Below are positions 56,581-64,000 of a stretch of DNA of 64,000 nucleotides, one piece after another. Numbering within the stretch: position 1 is the stretch's first letter; each line of letters starts with the position of its first letter. The position numbers and the translations under genes were made by a program. The notes below the pieces were generated by a model. The model did no database searches and was not told the DNA's origin. It saw only the letters and a list, made by a program, of their open reading frames with translations. This DNA is from Janthinobacterium agaricidamnosum (GTDB lineage Bacteria; Pseudomonadota; Gammaproteobacteria; Burkholderiales; Burkholderiaceae_D), in NCBI RefSeq assembly GCF_003667705.1, contig NZ_CP033019.1:6200001-6264000 (forward strand), written 5' to 3'.

Positions 56581-59304
56581 ATGCCTATACAATTCAAGTT
56601 ACCACCGCTCACCGTAGCCGTACTGGCCATCCTTGGCGGTTCCGCATGGCAGGCGCACGCGCAGACGCAAGCGCCCGCAGCGGATCAGCAGCCGGCGGCC
56701 ACCCCGCCAGCCGTCGTGGTCACCGGTTCGCGGATTCCCCGCGCCAGCCTGGAGGGACCATCGTCCGTCACCATCCTGACGGGCGATGAAATCACCAAGC
56801 AAGGGTACAAGAACGTTTTCGATGCGCTGACCAACCAGGTACAGAACAGCGGCTTTACGCAAGGCGAGGACTTCGGCAACACGTTTACGCCGTCGGCCAA
56901 TACCATCAGCTTGCGCGGCCTCGGTCCGAACCACACCCTGATCCTGCTCAATGGCCGCCGCCTGGCCGACTTCCCCGTCGCCTACGAAGGCACAGTCAAC
57001 TTCACCAACCTGGCGAATATCCCGTCGAGCATTGTCGACCGCATCGAGATCCTCAACGGCGGCGCCTCGGCCATCTATGGTTCCGACGCGATCGCCGGCG
57101 TGGTCAACGTCATCCTGAAAAAGCAGACGGAAGGTTTCGATATCAACGTCAAGGCGGGCGGCACCACGCGCGGCGGCGCCGGCAACCAGCGCGTGCAGCT
57201 GACGGGCGGCGGCAATTTCGACAAGCTGCATACCTTGTTCAGCGTGGAGCTGAGCCAGCGCGATCCGCTGTCGAGCCTGCAGCGCGACTTCATGGCCACC
57301 CGCTCGGGCACGCCGACGAATATCGCGTCGCGCCGCGTGGTAAAGGCGGGGTCTTCCGGCACCTATGTGGACCTGGGCGACACCTGCACGCAGTTCGGCG
57401 ACCTGTTCGGCGGCAGCACCGTCAAGTATCAGGCGAAGAACGGCAGCTATTGCGCCAGCCCGAAAGTGGGCCCCACTTACTGGACCACGCAAACCAAGAA
57501 CCGCAGCCAGAACGTGTTCGGCAGCGCCAACTATGAGCTGTCGCCGGAAACGACCTTGTTCGCCGACTTCCTGATCGGCAAGAACTCGACCGAGAACAAC
57601 ACGCGCGGCCCGACGTGGACGTCGTCGTCGACGGGCAGCAGCTATTTCCGCAACCAGAATACCGATCGCTACGAAGCGTGGACGCGTTATATCTCGCCCG
57701 AGGAAATGGGCGGCGTGGAGCGCTACAACCGCAAGTGGGACGACCTGGCCACGGCCATCTCGCTGGGCGCCAAGGGCCGCGTGCCGGGCACCAGCAGCTG
57801 GCAATACGAAGCCAATTACAATGCCTCGGTGTACAAGAGCGAAAGCCACACGCCGCGCGCGCTGGCCAATATCGACAGCTTCTTCCTGGGTCCGAAACTG
57901 GGCACCGATGCCGCCGGCGTGCCGGTCTACGCGCCGGATCCGGCACGCCTGTCGCGCCGGGTGACGGCGGCCGAGTTCGACAGCATCACGGGCAATTCCG
58001 ACAGCGACGACAAGGCCTGGACGAATACCCTGAGTCTGGCTACCAACGGCGACCTGTTCCAGCTTCCCGCTGGCGTGGCGAAGATCGCCACCATCGCCGA
58101 AGTGGGCAAGCAGGGCTTCAGCAACGTGCCCGACGCGCGCCTGAACGAAGGTTACTTCAACGTCGCCACCAAGTCCGACATCACGGCCGGCACGCGCACC
58201 CGCTATGCGCTGGGGGCGGAAGTGAACCTGCCGCTGCATGAAAAGCTGACCGGCACCCTGGCCGGCCGCTACGACCGCTACAGCTTTGCCGGCCGCCATG
58301 ACGGCAAGTTCACCTATAACGGCGGCCTGGAACTGCGTCCCACGCCGGAGCTGCTGTTCCGCGCCAACTACGCCACCAGCTTCCGCGCACCGGACATGAA
58401 CTACATCTACAAGGCGCGCGGCACCGGTTACTACTCGAGCACCACCGACTATTACCGCTGCGGCGTCGCCGGGCAGGCCATCGATGATTGCGACTACGCG
58501 AACAAATCGCCGGGCGCCGACTATGTGCAGAACGGCAGCAAGGATCTGCAGTCGGAGAAGGGCAAGTCGTTCGGCGTGGGCGCCGTCTGGTCGCCGACAT
58601 CCAATTTCGACGTCTCGGTCGACTACTGGAATATCAAGATCGACGACCTGGTAACCAACCTGAGCTCCGACAAGATACTGCGCGATGAAGCCGATTGCCG
58701 CCTGGGCAAGACCGACATCAACTCGCCGACCTGCGTCGATACCCTGAACCGCGTCGAGCGCTTTGCCGCCAATGCGCTGAACCGTGCCGGCGAGATCAAG
58801 ACCATCACCGTCAATCCGATCAACGCGGCCAAGCAGAGCAGCAGCGGCATCGACATCAGCGTCAAGTATTTGCTGCGCACGACGGACTATGGCCGCTTTG
58901 CCTTCAAGGCCAACTACGCCAAGGTGCTGAGCAATAAATCGCAGCAATTCGTCGGCGACGAAGAGATCGACGAGCTCAAATCGCTGAACAATTCGGACTG
59001 GCGCGACAAGCTCAACCTGAGCGTGAACTGGAGCGCTGGCGACTGGTCGAACACCTTGCTGGTCAGCCGCTACAGCAAGATCCCGAACGCCGCCGGCAAA
59101 GCCTATCTGACGCCGACGGCGCTGGCCAATATCAGCACCGTGTACCGCATCAACGACCGCGCCACCTTGTCGCTGATCGTCAACAACGTATTCGACAAGA
59201 TCAAGCGCGACGACAGCGGCGGCTGGCCGTACTATCCGGTGGGCAGCTACAGCCCGCAGGGACGCCAGGGATGGGTCGAATTCAATTACCACTTCGGTAG
59301 CTGA
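56581..59304 (+). CDS. TonB-dependent outer-membrane receptor
   Basis: A 907-residue active-transport receptor. The signal peptide ends near AWQAHAQ. The plug domain (about 40-190) has PPAVVVTGSRIPRASLEGPS, NTISLRGLGPNHTLILLNGRR and ASAIYGSDAIAGVVNVILKK. A 22-strand barrel follows to a terminal aromatic strand (GWVEFNYHFGS). The start is ATG 56581 with GAGAAG 7 bases upstream. The substrate cannot be told from sequence; no siderophore or sugar genes are nearby. The downstream M14 carboxypeptidase and upstream S41 protease suggest peptide uptake only weakly. Confidence 0.94.
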   Translation: MPIQFKLPPLTVAVLAILGGSAWQAHAQTQAPAADQQPAATPPAVVVTGSRIPRASLEGPSSVTILTGDEITKQGYKNVFDALTNQVQNSGFTQGEDFGNTFTPSANTISLRGLGPNHTLILLNGRRLADFPVAYEGTVNFTNLANIPSSIVDRIEILNGGASAIYGSDAIAGVVNVILKKQTEGFDINVKAGGTTRGGAGNQRVQLTGGGNFDKLHTLFSVELSQRDPLSSLQRDFMATRSGTPTNIASRRVVKAGSSGTYVDLGDTCTQFGDLFGGSTVKYQAKNGSYCASPKVGPTYWTTQTKNRSQNVFGSANYELSPETTLFADFLIGKNSTENNTRGPTWTSSSTGSSYFRNQNTDRYEAWTRYISPEEMGGVERYNRKWDDLATAISLGAKGRVPGTSSWQYEANYNASVYKSESHTPRALANIDSFFLGPKLGTDAAGVPVYAPDPARLSRRVTAAEFDSITGNSDSDDKAWTNTLSLATNGDLFQLPAGVAKIATIAEVGKQGFSNVPDARLNEGYFNVATKSDITAGTRTRYALGAEVNLPLHEKLTGTLAGRYDRYSFAGRHDGKFTYNGGLELRPTPELLFRANYATSFRAPDMNYIYKARGTGYYSSTTDYYRCGVAGQAIDDCDYANKSPGADYVQNGSKDLQSEKGKSFGVGAVWSPTSNFDVSVDYWNIKIDDLVTNLSSDKILRDEADCRLGKTDINSPTCVDTLNRVERFAANALNRAGEIKTITVNPINAAKQSSSGIDISVKYLLRTTDYGRFAFKANYAKVLSNKSQQFVGDEEIDELKSLNNSDWRDKLNLSVNWSAGDWSNTLLVSRYSKIPNAAGKAYLTPTALANISTVYRINDRATLSLIVNNVFDKIKRDDSGGWPYYPVGSYSPQGRQGWVEFNYHFGS

Positions 59305-59309
59305 AACCC

Positions 59310-59373
59310 GGGGTCAGACCCCCGCGAACGTTGGCGCAAGTCTCTGAGTCAGCGGCATTGAGGGTCTGACCCC
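59310..59373. repeat. Inverted repeat GGGGTCAGACCC … GGGTCTGACCCC
   Basis: A perfect 12-base inverted repeat (59310-59321 and 59362-59373) enclosing 40 bases, just after the receptor stop. The GGGGTCAGACCC element looks like a dispersed repeat rather than a gene-specific site. Its copy number elsewhere is unknown to me. Confidence 0.6.
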
Positions 59374-59400
59374 AGCCTTTGCGGTGTTGGAGGTAAATAG

Positions 59401-59443
59401 AAAAGCCGGGAGCGCATATTGCTATCCTGGCTTTTATTTTTTT
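59401..59443 (+). terminator. Rho-independent terminator after the TonB-dependent receptor
   Basis: An 11-base stem AAAAGCCGGGA / TCCTGGCTTTT (one G-U pair) with a 13-base loop, followed by ATTTTTTTTC. It lies about 100 bases after the receptor stop. Confidence 0.85.
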
Positions 59444-59498
59444 CGCTTATTTAGCCATATAATCCCCCGCTTCCCATCTGCCCGCTGGAGCCTCCCCC

Positions 59499-61319
59499 AT
59501 GCTACGCCTCGCCCTGCTGTCCGCCGCCATATTGTCCGTCTTTGCCTCTCCCGCCCAAGCCGGCGCGCCGTTGACCACGGTGGCCGAACGCTCGGGCTTT
59601 GTCAGCACCGGCCGCTATGCGGAAGTGGAAGCCCTGTGCCGCCAGTTCCAGGCGCGCTATCCGAAGCAGGTGCGCTGCGTGGAATTTGGCCGCACGCCGG
59701 AAAACCGCCCCATGCTGGCGCTGGCCGTCTCCAACACGGGCGCGCTGACGCCGGCCGAGGCGGCGCGCCGCAAGCTGCCCGTGCTGCTGGTGCAGGGCGG
59801 CATCCATGCGGGCGAAATCGATGGCAAGGATGCCGGTTTCCTGGCCTTGCGCGAAGTCTTGGAGGGCAAGGCGGCGCCCGGCGCGCTGGATAAACAAGTG
59901 CTGCTGTTCGTGCCCGTCTTCAATGTCGACGGCCATGAGCGCTTCGGCCGGTGGAACCGTCCGAACCAGCGCGGCCCCGTGGAAATGGGCTGGCGCAGCA
60001 CGGCGCAAAACTACAATCTGAACCGCGAATACATGAAGGCCGATACGCCCGAGATGCAGCACATGCTGGCGCTGGTGAACGCCTGGGATCCGCTGGCCTA
60101 TGTCGACTTGCACGTCACCGATGGCGCGCAATTCGAACCCGATATCTCGATCCAGGTCGAACCCGTGCATGCGGGCGACGCGGCCCTGCGCGTGGCCGGC
60201 ACGGCCTTGCGCGATCAGGTCCTGGCCGACCTGGCTAGGCAGGGCTCGGACCCGAAACCGTTCTATATTTCGTTTGCCGAGAACGACAATCCGCAATCGG
60301 GCTTTGTCGATTCGGCGCCGAATCCGCGCTTCTCGCATGGCTATTTCCAGCTGCGCAACCGCTTCGGCATGCTGGTGGAAACCCATTCGTGGAAGGACTA
60401 TCCGACCCGCGTGCGCATCACGCGCAACACCATCGTTTCGCTGCTGTCGCAAGTGGCGCAGCATGGCGCGCAGTGGCGGCAAACGGCGCTCGAGGCGGAC
60501 GCGCGCGCCGCGCAGCTGGCCGGCGCCACCTTGCCGCTCACGTATAAAACGACAGACAAGAGCCGCATGATCGCGTTTCGCGGCTACGCCTACACGCGCA
60601 CGCCATCCGAGGTGTCGGGCGCGCTGATGACGCGCTACGATGAAACCACGCCGCAGATCTGGAACGTGCCCCTGCGCGACGAGATCGTGCCCGACCTGCA
60701 GCAGGCTGCGCCCAAGGCCGGCTACCTCGTGCCCGCCGCGCAGGCGCAGATGGTGGCGGCCAAGCTGCGCCAGCATGGCGTGTCGTACCAGGTGCTGGCC
60801 ACCGCGCCCGGCACGCTGCCCGTCGAAACCTTCCGCGCCACGCTGGTGAAATTCGGCGCGCAGTCGTTCGAGGGGCGCCAGACGGCGGCTGTGCAGGGCG
60901 AGTGGCAGAAAGAGGAGCGTCCGGTCGGTGCAGGTGCTCTGTACGTGCCCGTCAACCAGGCCAAGGCGCGGCTGGTCGTGGCCCTGCTCGAGCCGCGCGC
61001 GCCCGATTCCCTGCTGGCCTGGGGCAGTTTCAATACGGCCTTCGAGCGCAAGGAATACATGGAAGAATACGTGGCCGAAGATGTGGCCCGTGCGCAGCTG
61101 GCGGCCGATCCGGCGCTGGCGGCGCAGTTCCACGAAAAGCTGGCCAGCGACCCCGCGTTTGCAAAAAGCCCGGCCGCGCGCCTGGAGTTCTTCGCCCGCC
61201 GCCATGCTTCCTGGGATGAGCGTCTGAACCTGTATCCGGTGCTGCGCACGGATGCCGCGCCGGCCGGCATGGCATCGCCGCCTGCGCGCACACCGAAGTT
61301 GTCAAATCGCGTAGATTAA
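59499..61319 (+). CDS. M14-family zinc carboxypeptidase (exported)
   Basis: A 606-residue peptidase. The signal peptide is MLRLALLSAAILSVFASPAQ with cleavage near AQAG. Zinc ligands are His103 and Glu106 (GGIHAGEIDGKD) and His205 (VDLHVTDG). The catalytic Glu is likely in GMLVETHSW (about 297). The substrate-binding segment QRGPVEMGWRSTAQNYNLNREY is typical. The C-terminal region (about 330-580) is an extra domain, not recognised. The start is ATG 59499. Confidence 0.9.
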   Translation: MLRLALLSAAILSVFASPAQAGAPLTTVAERSGFVSTGRYAEVEALCRQFQARYPKQVRCVEFGRTPENRPMLALAVSNTGALTPAEAARRKLPVLLVQGGIHAGEIDGKDAGFLALREVLEGKAAPGALDKQVLLFVPVFNVDGHERFGRWNRPNQRGPVEMGWRSTAQNYNLNREYMKADTPEMQHMLALVNAWDPLAYVDLHVTDGAQFEPDISIQVEPVHAGDAALRVAGTALRDQVLADLARQGSDPKPFYISFAENDNPQSGFVDSAPNPRFSHGYFQLRNRFGMLVETHSWKDYPTRVRITRNTIVSLLSQVAQHGAQWRQTALEADARAAQLAGATLPLTYKTTDKSRMIAFRGYAYTRTPSEVSGALMTRYDETTPQIWNVPLRDEIVPDLQQAAPKAGYLVPAAQAQMVAAKLRQHGVSYQVLATAPGTLPVETFRATLVKFGAQSFEGRQTAAVQGEWQKEERPVGAGALYVPVNQAKARLVVALLEPRAPDSLLAWGSFNTAFERKEYMEEYVAEDVARAQLAADPALAAQFHEKLASDPAFAKSPAARLEFFARRHASWDERLNLYPVLRTDAAPAGMASPPARTPKLSNRVD

Positions 61320-61380
61320 TCGAAAGAAAATGCTATTCTCCGCACGATGAGGGCGCCGCCACCACGAGCAGAGACGAAGA

Positions 61381-62526
61381 ATGGGTCACAGCACACTGTA
61401 CAACCAGCACCGGGAAGCGTTTTTTCGCGTCTGCGACGCCGTGGGCGAGAATCAGGTGGAGCAGGTGCGCAGCCTGCTCGAGGCCACGCCGCTGCTCTCG
61501 ACCTTGCGCCGCTACAACATGTATGACGGCGAATCGTTGCTGCATCTGGCCGCGGTCAGCGGCAGCCGCGAGGTCTGCGCCCTGCTCGTGTCGCTGGGCA
61601 TGGACATCGATTTGCCGTTGCCCGGTTACCGCAACCATACGCCGCTGAGCGAGGCGGCCGGTCATGGCCACGTCGACACCTGCCGCTGGCTGCTCGACCA
61701 TGGCGCCGCCGTCGATGGCTTGCCGGACAATATCTTGTCGCCGCTGGACAGCGCCTGTGTGGACGGCCATCAGGACGTGGTTGCCCTGCTGCTGCAGCGG
61801 GGCGCCAATCCGAACCGCCTGCATACGCGCTGGAACCAGGCGCCGGTCGATATTGCCGCCGGCTGGGGCTTTCCCGCTATCGTCCAGATGCTCGCCACCG
61901 CCGGCGGCGTCAGCATACTCGACGTGCCGCAACAAGCGGCCGCCTCACCGCAGGATGTCATCCGCACCTTCATGCACCATAGCGCCGGCTGGGTATTGCC
62001 AGCGGTGTTCAGCCCGGACAGCGGCGACGCGCGCTTTTCGCTGGGGATCAGCTGCATCGGCGGCAAGCGCGAATTCAAGCTGCTGTTCACGGCTGGCCTG
62101 TTCCAGCAATCGCCGATGACCGAACTGGCCGTCTGCCTGCCGGCCCGCTGGCCGCTGACCGTACACGGCTTTGCGGAGCACAGCCCATGGCGCTTTCCCG
62201 TGGCGCTGCTGGCACGCCTGGGACGGCGCACGCTCGACCAGGCCAGCCTGGCGGCGGGCGAGCTGCTGCGGCGCGACGATCCTTATCTGGCGGACCTGGC
62301 GTGGCCGGAAGGCGTCGATGCGCTGCTGGCCATCGACAAGCGCTGGAACCCCGAGCCGGAGGAAGACGACGTTGCCGACGATGACAAGGTCACCATCTAT
62401 CTGCTGGTGCCGGTGGCGTACACAAAGAAAGGCGCGCCCGGCGCCAGCACCTTGCCGGCCTTGATGGAGCGCAAGCTCAAAGGCAGCTGGAAAGTGTCGG
62501 CCTTGCCGTTTGCCATCCCACGCTAG
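61381..62526 (+). CDS. Ankyrin-repeat protein with a SUFU-like C-terminal domain
   Basis: A 381-residue cytosolic protein. Four to five ankyrin repeats cover about 20-180 (ESLLHLAAVSGSREVCALLVSLGMDID; TPLSEAAGHGHVDTCRWLLDHG; PLDSACVDGHQDVVALLLQRGANPN). Residues about 200-381 resemble the suppressor-of-fused domain (FTAGLFQQSPMTELAVCLPARWPL, then WRFPVALLARLG and VTIYLLVPVAY). That resemblance is from pattern memory, not an alignment. Both parts are common in predicted toxin-immunity proteins, but no toxin is visible here. Confidence 0.8.
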   Translation: MGHSTLYNQHREAFFRVCDAVGENQVEQVRSLLEATPLLSTLRRYNMYDGESLLHLAAVSGSREVCALLVSLGMDIDLPLPGYRNHTPLSEAAGHGHVDTCRWLLDHGAAVDGLPDNILSPLDSACVDGHQDVVALLLQRGANPNRLHTRWNQAPVDIAAGWGFPAIVQMLATAGGVSILDVPQQAAASPQDVIRTFMHHSAGWVLPAVFSPDSGDARFSLGISCIGGKREFKLLFTAGLFQQSPMTELAVCLPARWPLTVHGFAEHSPWRFPVALLARLGRRTLDQASLAAGELLRRDDPYLADLAWPEGVDALLAIDKRWNPEPEEDDVADDDKVTIYLLVPVAYTKKGAPGASTLPALMERKLKGSWKVSALPFAIPR

Positions 62527-62635
62527 CGCGCACGGCAGTAACGAGATGCGCACGATCAATCAGATTCAATTGGGGAAATGTTATTCTTTCGATCTTCCGC
62601 GCCAGCGGCCAGCTGTTCCATTCACCGGTTTCCCC

Positions 62636-63763
62636 ATGACAGAAAAAAAACAGAAAAAAATTCTCTTGTTGAGCGTTTCGGCCGGCGCCGGCCACCTGCG
62701 CGCGGCGCAAGCCATCGAGGCATATGCCGGCCTGGAGCAGCACACCGTCGCCAGCCATCTCGACGTGATGGATTTCGTCACGCCCGCATTCCGCAAGCTG
62801 TACACGGATTTTTATATCAAGCTGGTCAACAAGGCGCCCGCGCTGTGGGGCTATCTGTACCATGCCACCCACGACGCGCCGCGCGACAGCTCGATGCAGC
62901 GATTGCGCCGCGCCGTCGAGCGCCTCAACACGCGCGCGCTGATGGCGCAGATCGCCGCCTTCCAGCCCGATGCCATCATCTGCACGCATTTCCTGCCGGC
63001 CGAACTGCTGTCGCGCGCGCTGCGCCAGCAGCAACTGGCCTGCCCGGTGTGGGTACAGGTCACCGATTTCGACTTGCACCGCATGTGGGTGCATGAGCAA
63101 ATGCAGGGCTATTTTGCCGCCACCGACGAAGTGGCGTTCCGCATGCGCCACGAAGGCATCCCCGCCGAGCGCATCCATGTGACGGGCATCCCCATCATGC
63201 CCGCCTTTGCGCAGGCGCCCGGTCGGGCGCAGTGCGCGCAGGCGTTTGGCCTCGACCCGCGGCGCACGACGATTTTGCTGATGGGCGGCGGAGCGGGACT
63301 GGGCAGCCTTGAAACGGTGGCCGCGCGCCTGCTGGCGCTGCCGGGCGACTTCCAGCTGATCGTGCTGGCGGGAAAAAATGCCGCCGCACTGGCGGCGCTG
63401 CAGGCGCTGGCCGGCCAGTATCCGGGCCGCCTGCTGGCGCAAGGCTTTACCAGCGAAGTCGAGCGCCTGATGGCGTGTGCCGATCTGGTGATCACCAAGC
63501 CGGGCGGGTTGACCACGTCCGAATGCCTGGCCCTGGGCTTGCCCATGATCGTCAACTCGCCGATTCCGGGGCAGGAAGAGCGCAATGCCGACTATCTGCT
63601 GGAGCAGGGCGTGGCCCTGAAGGCATTCGACGCCGTCACCCTCGAATACCGCGTGCGCCTGTTGCTCGATCATCCGGAGCAGTTGCAAGCCATGCGCGCA
63701 AAAGCGCTGGCCCTGGGCCGTCCGCGCGCCGCCCTGGATGTACTGGCGCAGGTGCTGGCTTGA
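62636..63763 (+). CDS. MGDG-synthase-like / UDP-sugar glycosyltransferase (GT28-type)
   Basis: A 375-residue GT-B glycosyltransferase. The N-terminus ILLLSVSAGAGHLRAAQAIE is the MGDG-synthase-type lipid-acceptor domain. The C-terminal nucleotide-sugar site is VITKPGGLTTSECLALGLPMIVNSPIPGQEERNADYL, the GT28 pattern. It probably glycosylates a diacylglycerol or related lipid. The start is set at ATG 62636 (MTEKKQKKI), which suits the fold; an in-frame ATG at 62546 is possible. It overlaps the next gene by 4 bases (TTGA). Confidence 0.87.
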   Translation: MTEKKQKKILLLSVSAGAGHLRAAQAIEAYAGLEQHTVASHLDVMDFVTPAFRKLYTDFYIKLVNKAPALWGYLYHATHDAPRDSSMQRLRRAVERLNTRALMAQIAAFQPDAIICTHFLPAELLSRALRQQQLACPVWVQVTDFDLHRMWVHEQMQGYFAATDEVAFRMRHEGIPAERIHVTGIPIMPAFAQAPGRAQCAQAFGLDPRRTTILLMGGGAGLGSLETVAARLLALPGDFQLIVLAGKNAAALAALQALAGQYPGRLLAQGFTSEVERLMACADLVITKPGGLTTSECLALGLPMIVNSPIPGQEERNADYLLEQGVALKAFDAVTLEYRVRLLLDHPEQLQAMRAKALALGRPRAALDVLAQVLA

Positions 63764-64000
63764 CAGGGGGCGTAGTAAAACCCTGGCAGATCGCCCTGAC
63801 GCTGGCCTGGGTAGCCCTGCTGGGACTGTTTTTTGCGCAGGTGGAAATCCAGATCGAGGGGCCGGCCGGCTGGGCCGCGAACCTGCCCACCTGGCGTATC
63901 GAAAGCCATTGGCTGCTCGATATCTTCTGGGGCGGGCGGCCGATGACGGGCTACCATGCCTGGGTGTTTCCCTTCATTGCCCTGTTCTTCCATTTTCCCA
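63760..64000 (+). CDS. Membrane protein of unknown function (partial, runs off the right edge)
   Basis: Eighty codons are visible from a TTG at 63760 that overlaps the glycosyltransferase stop, so the two are probably coupled. A first membrane helix (QIALTLAWVALLGLFFAQV) is followed by a periplasmic loop (about 30-65) and the start of a second helix (WVFPFIALFFHFP). I do not recognise the family. Given the coupling, a role in the same glycolipid pathway is plausible but unproven. Confidence 0.7.
   Translation, partial: MTGGVVKPWQIALTLAWVALLGLFFAQVEIQIEGPAGWAANLPTWRIESHWLLDIFWGGRPMTGYHAWVFPFIALFFHFP

Noticed and set aside
56599..59292. Nearly 900-codon open frame opposite the TonB-dependent receptor
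   Set aside because: High GC produces antisense open frames. The predicted product is Ala/Val/Arg-rich with no recognisable motif, and the plus strand has plug and barrel signatures.

Overview
The window looks like a chromosomal segment of a GC-rich betaproteobacterium, most likely an Oxalobacteraceae member such as Janthinobacterium or a close relative. That assignment rests on gene order and gene content that I recognise (gpmA-envC-ctpA-moeB-gsp; hslVU-dksA-cobW-xerC; lpxL-metK-ahcY-metF), on an SAH riboswitch ahead of ahcY, and on Burkholderiales-type porin and SecB sequences. It is inference and was not checked against a database. I saw no rRNA, tRNA, CRISPR array, transposase or prophage gene.

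Layout. 1-1.6 kb: start of the cytochrome bc1 operon on the minus strand (Rieske protein, then cytochrome b, which runs off the left edge). 2-7.7 kb: small envelope and stress genes (mscL, a DegS/AlgW-like protease, DUF2461, cupin, gpsA, an SH3 protein, secB, grxC, a membrane rhodanese). 7.8-12.5 kb: gpmA, an EnvC-like amidase activator, a CtpA protease and a MoeB/ThiF-type E1 enzyme. 12.5-23.5 kb: a complete type II secretion operon in the order G-H-I-J-K-L-M-N-D-E-F-C, mostly translationally coupled. 23.6-27.4 kb: a PlpD-like patatin with its own outer-membrane barrel (type Vd secretion), an HTH regulator and a small outer-membrane barrel protein. 27.4-34.9 kb, all minus strand: a small basic protein, hslU, hslV, dksA, a His-rich COG0523 GTPase, xerC, DUF484 and a porin. 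35.3-39.4 kb: a Sel1-repeat protein and lpxL-lpxL-dapF. 39.6-44.4 kb: the activated-methyl/one-carbon block (metK, SAH riboswitch, ahcY, a small membrane protein, metF, 5-formyl-THF cyclo-ligase). 44.4-49.1 kb: a lytic transglycosylase, a glutathione transferase, cca and a GNAT protein. 49-54.8 kb: aromatic amino acid catabolism (an Lrp-type regulator divergent from hppD, then a fused indolepyruvate ferredoxin oxidoreductase). 54.9-64 kb: a more accessory-looking stretch with an S41 protease lipoprotein, a TonB-dependent receptor, an M14 carboxypeptidase, an ankyrin/SUFU-like protein, an MGDG-synthase-like glycosyltransferase and a partial membrane protein.

Most of the window is ordinary housekeeping chromosome. 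The points worth a second look are: the zinc-ligand-poor DksA beside a His-rich COG0523 GTPase that is flanked by matching TTTGCAA palindromes; a CCA-adding enzyme whose HD dyad is lost; an EnvC-like LytM domain without its zinc ligands; an uncharacterised 64-residue basic protein in the hslVU unit; an ankyrin plus SUFU-like fusion; palindromes in the lrp-hppD gap and ahead of the TonB receptor; and several non-coding palindromic elements (42438-42556, 50851-51004, 59310-59373). I did not find a clearly undescribed multi-gene system.
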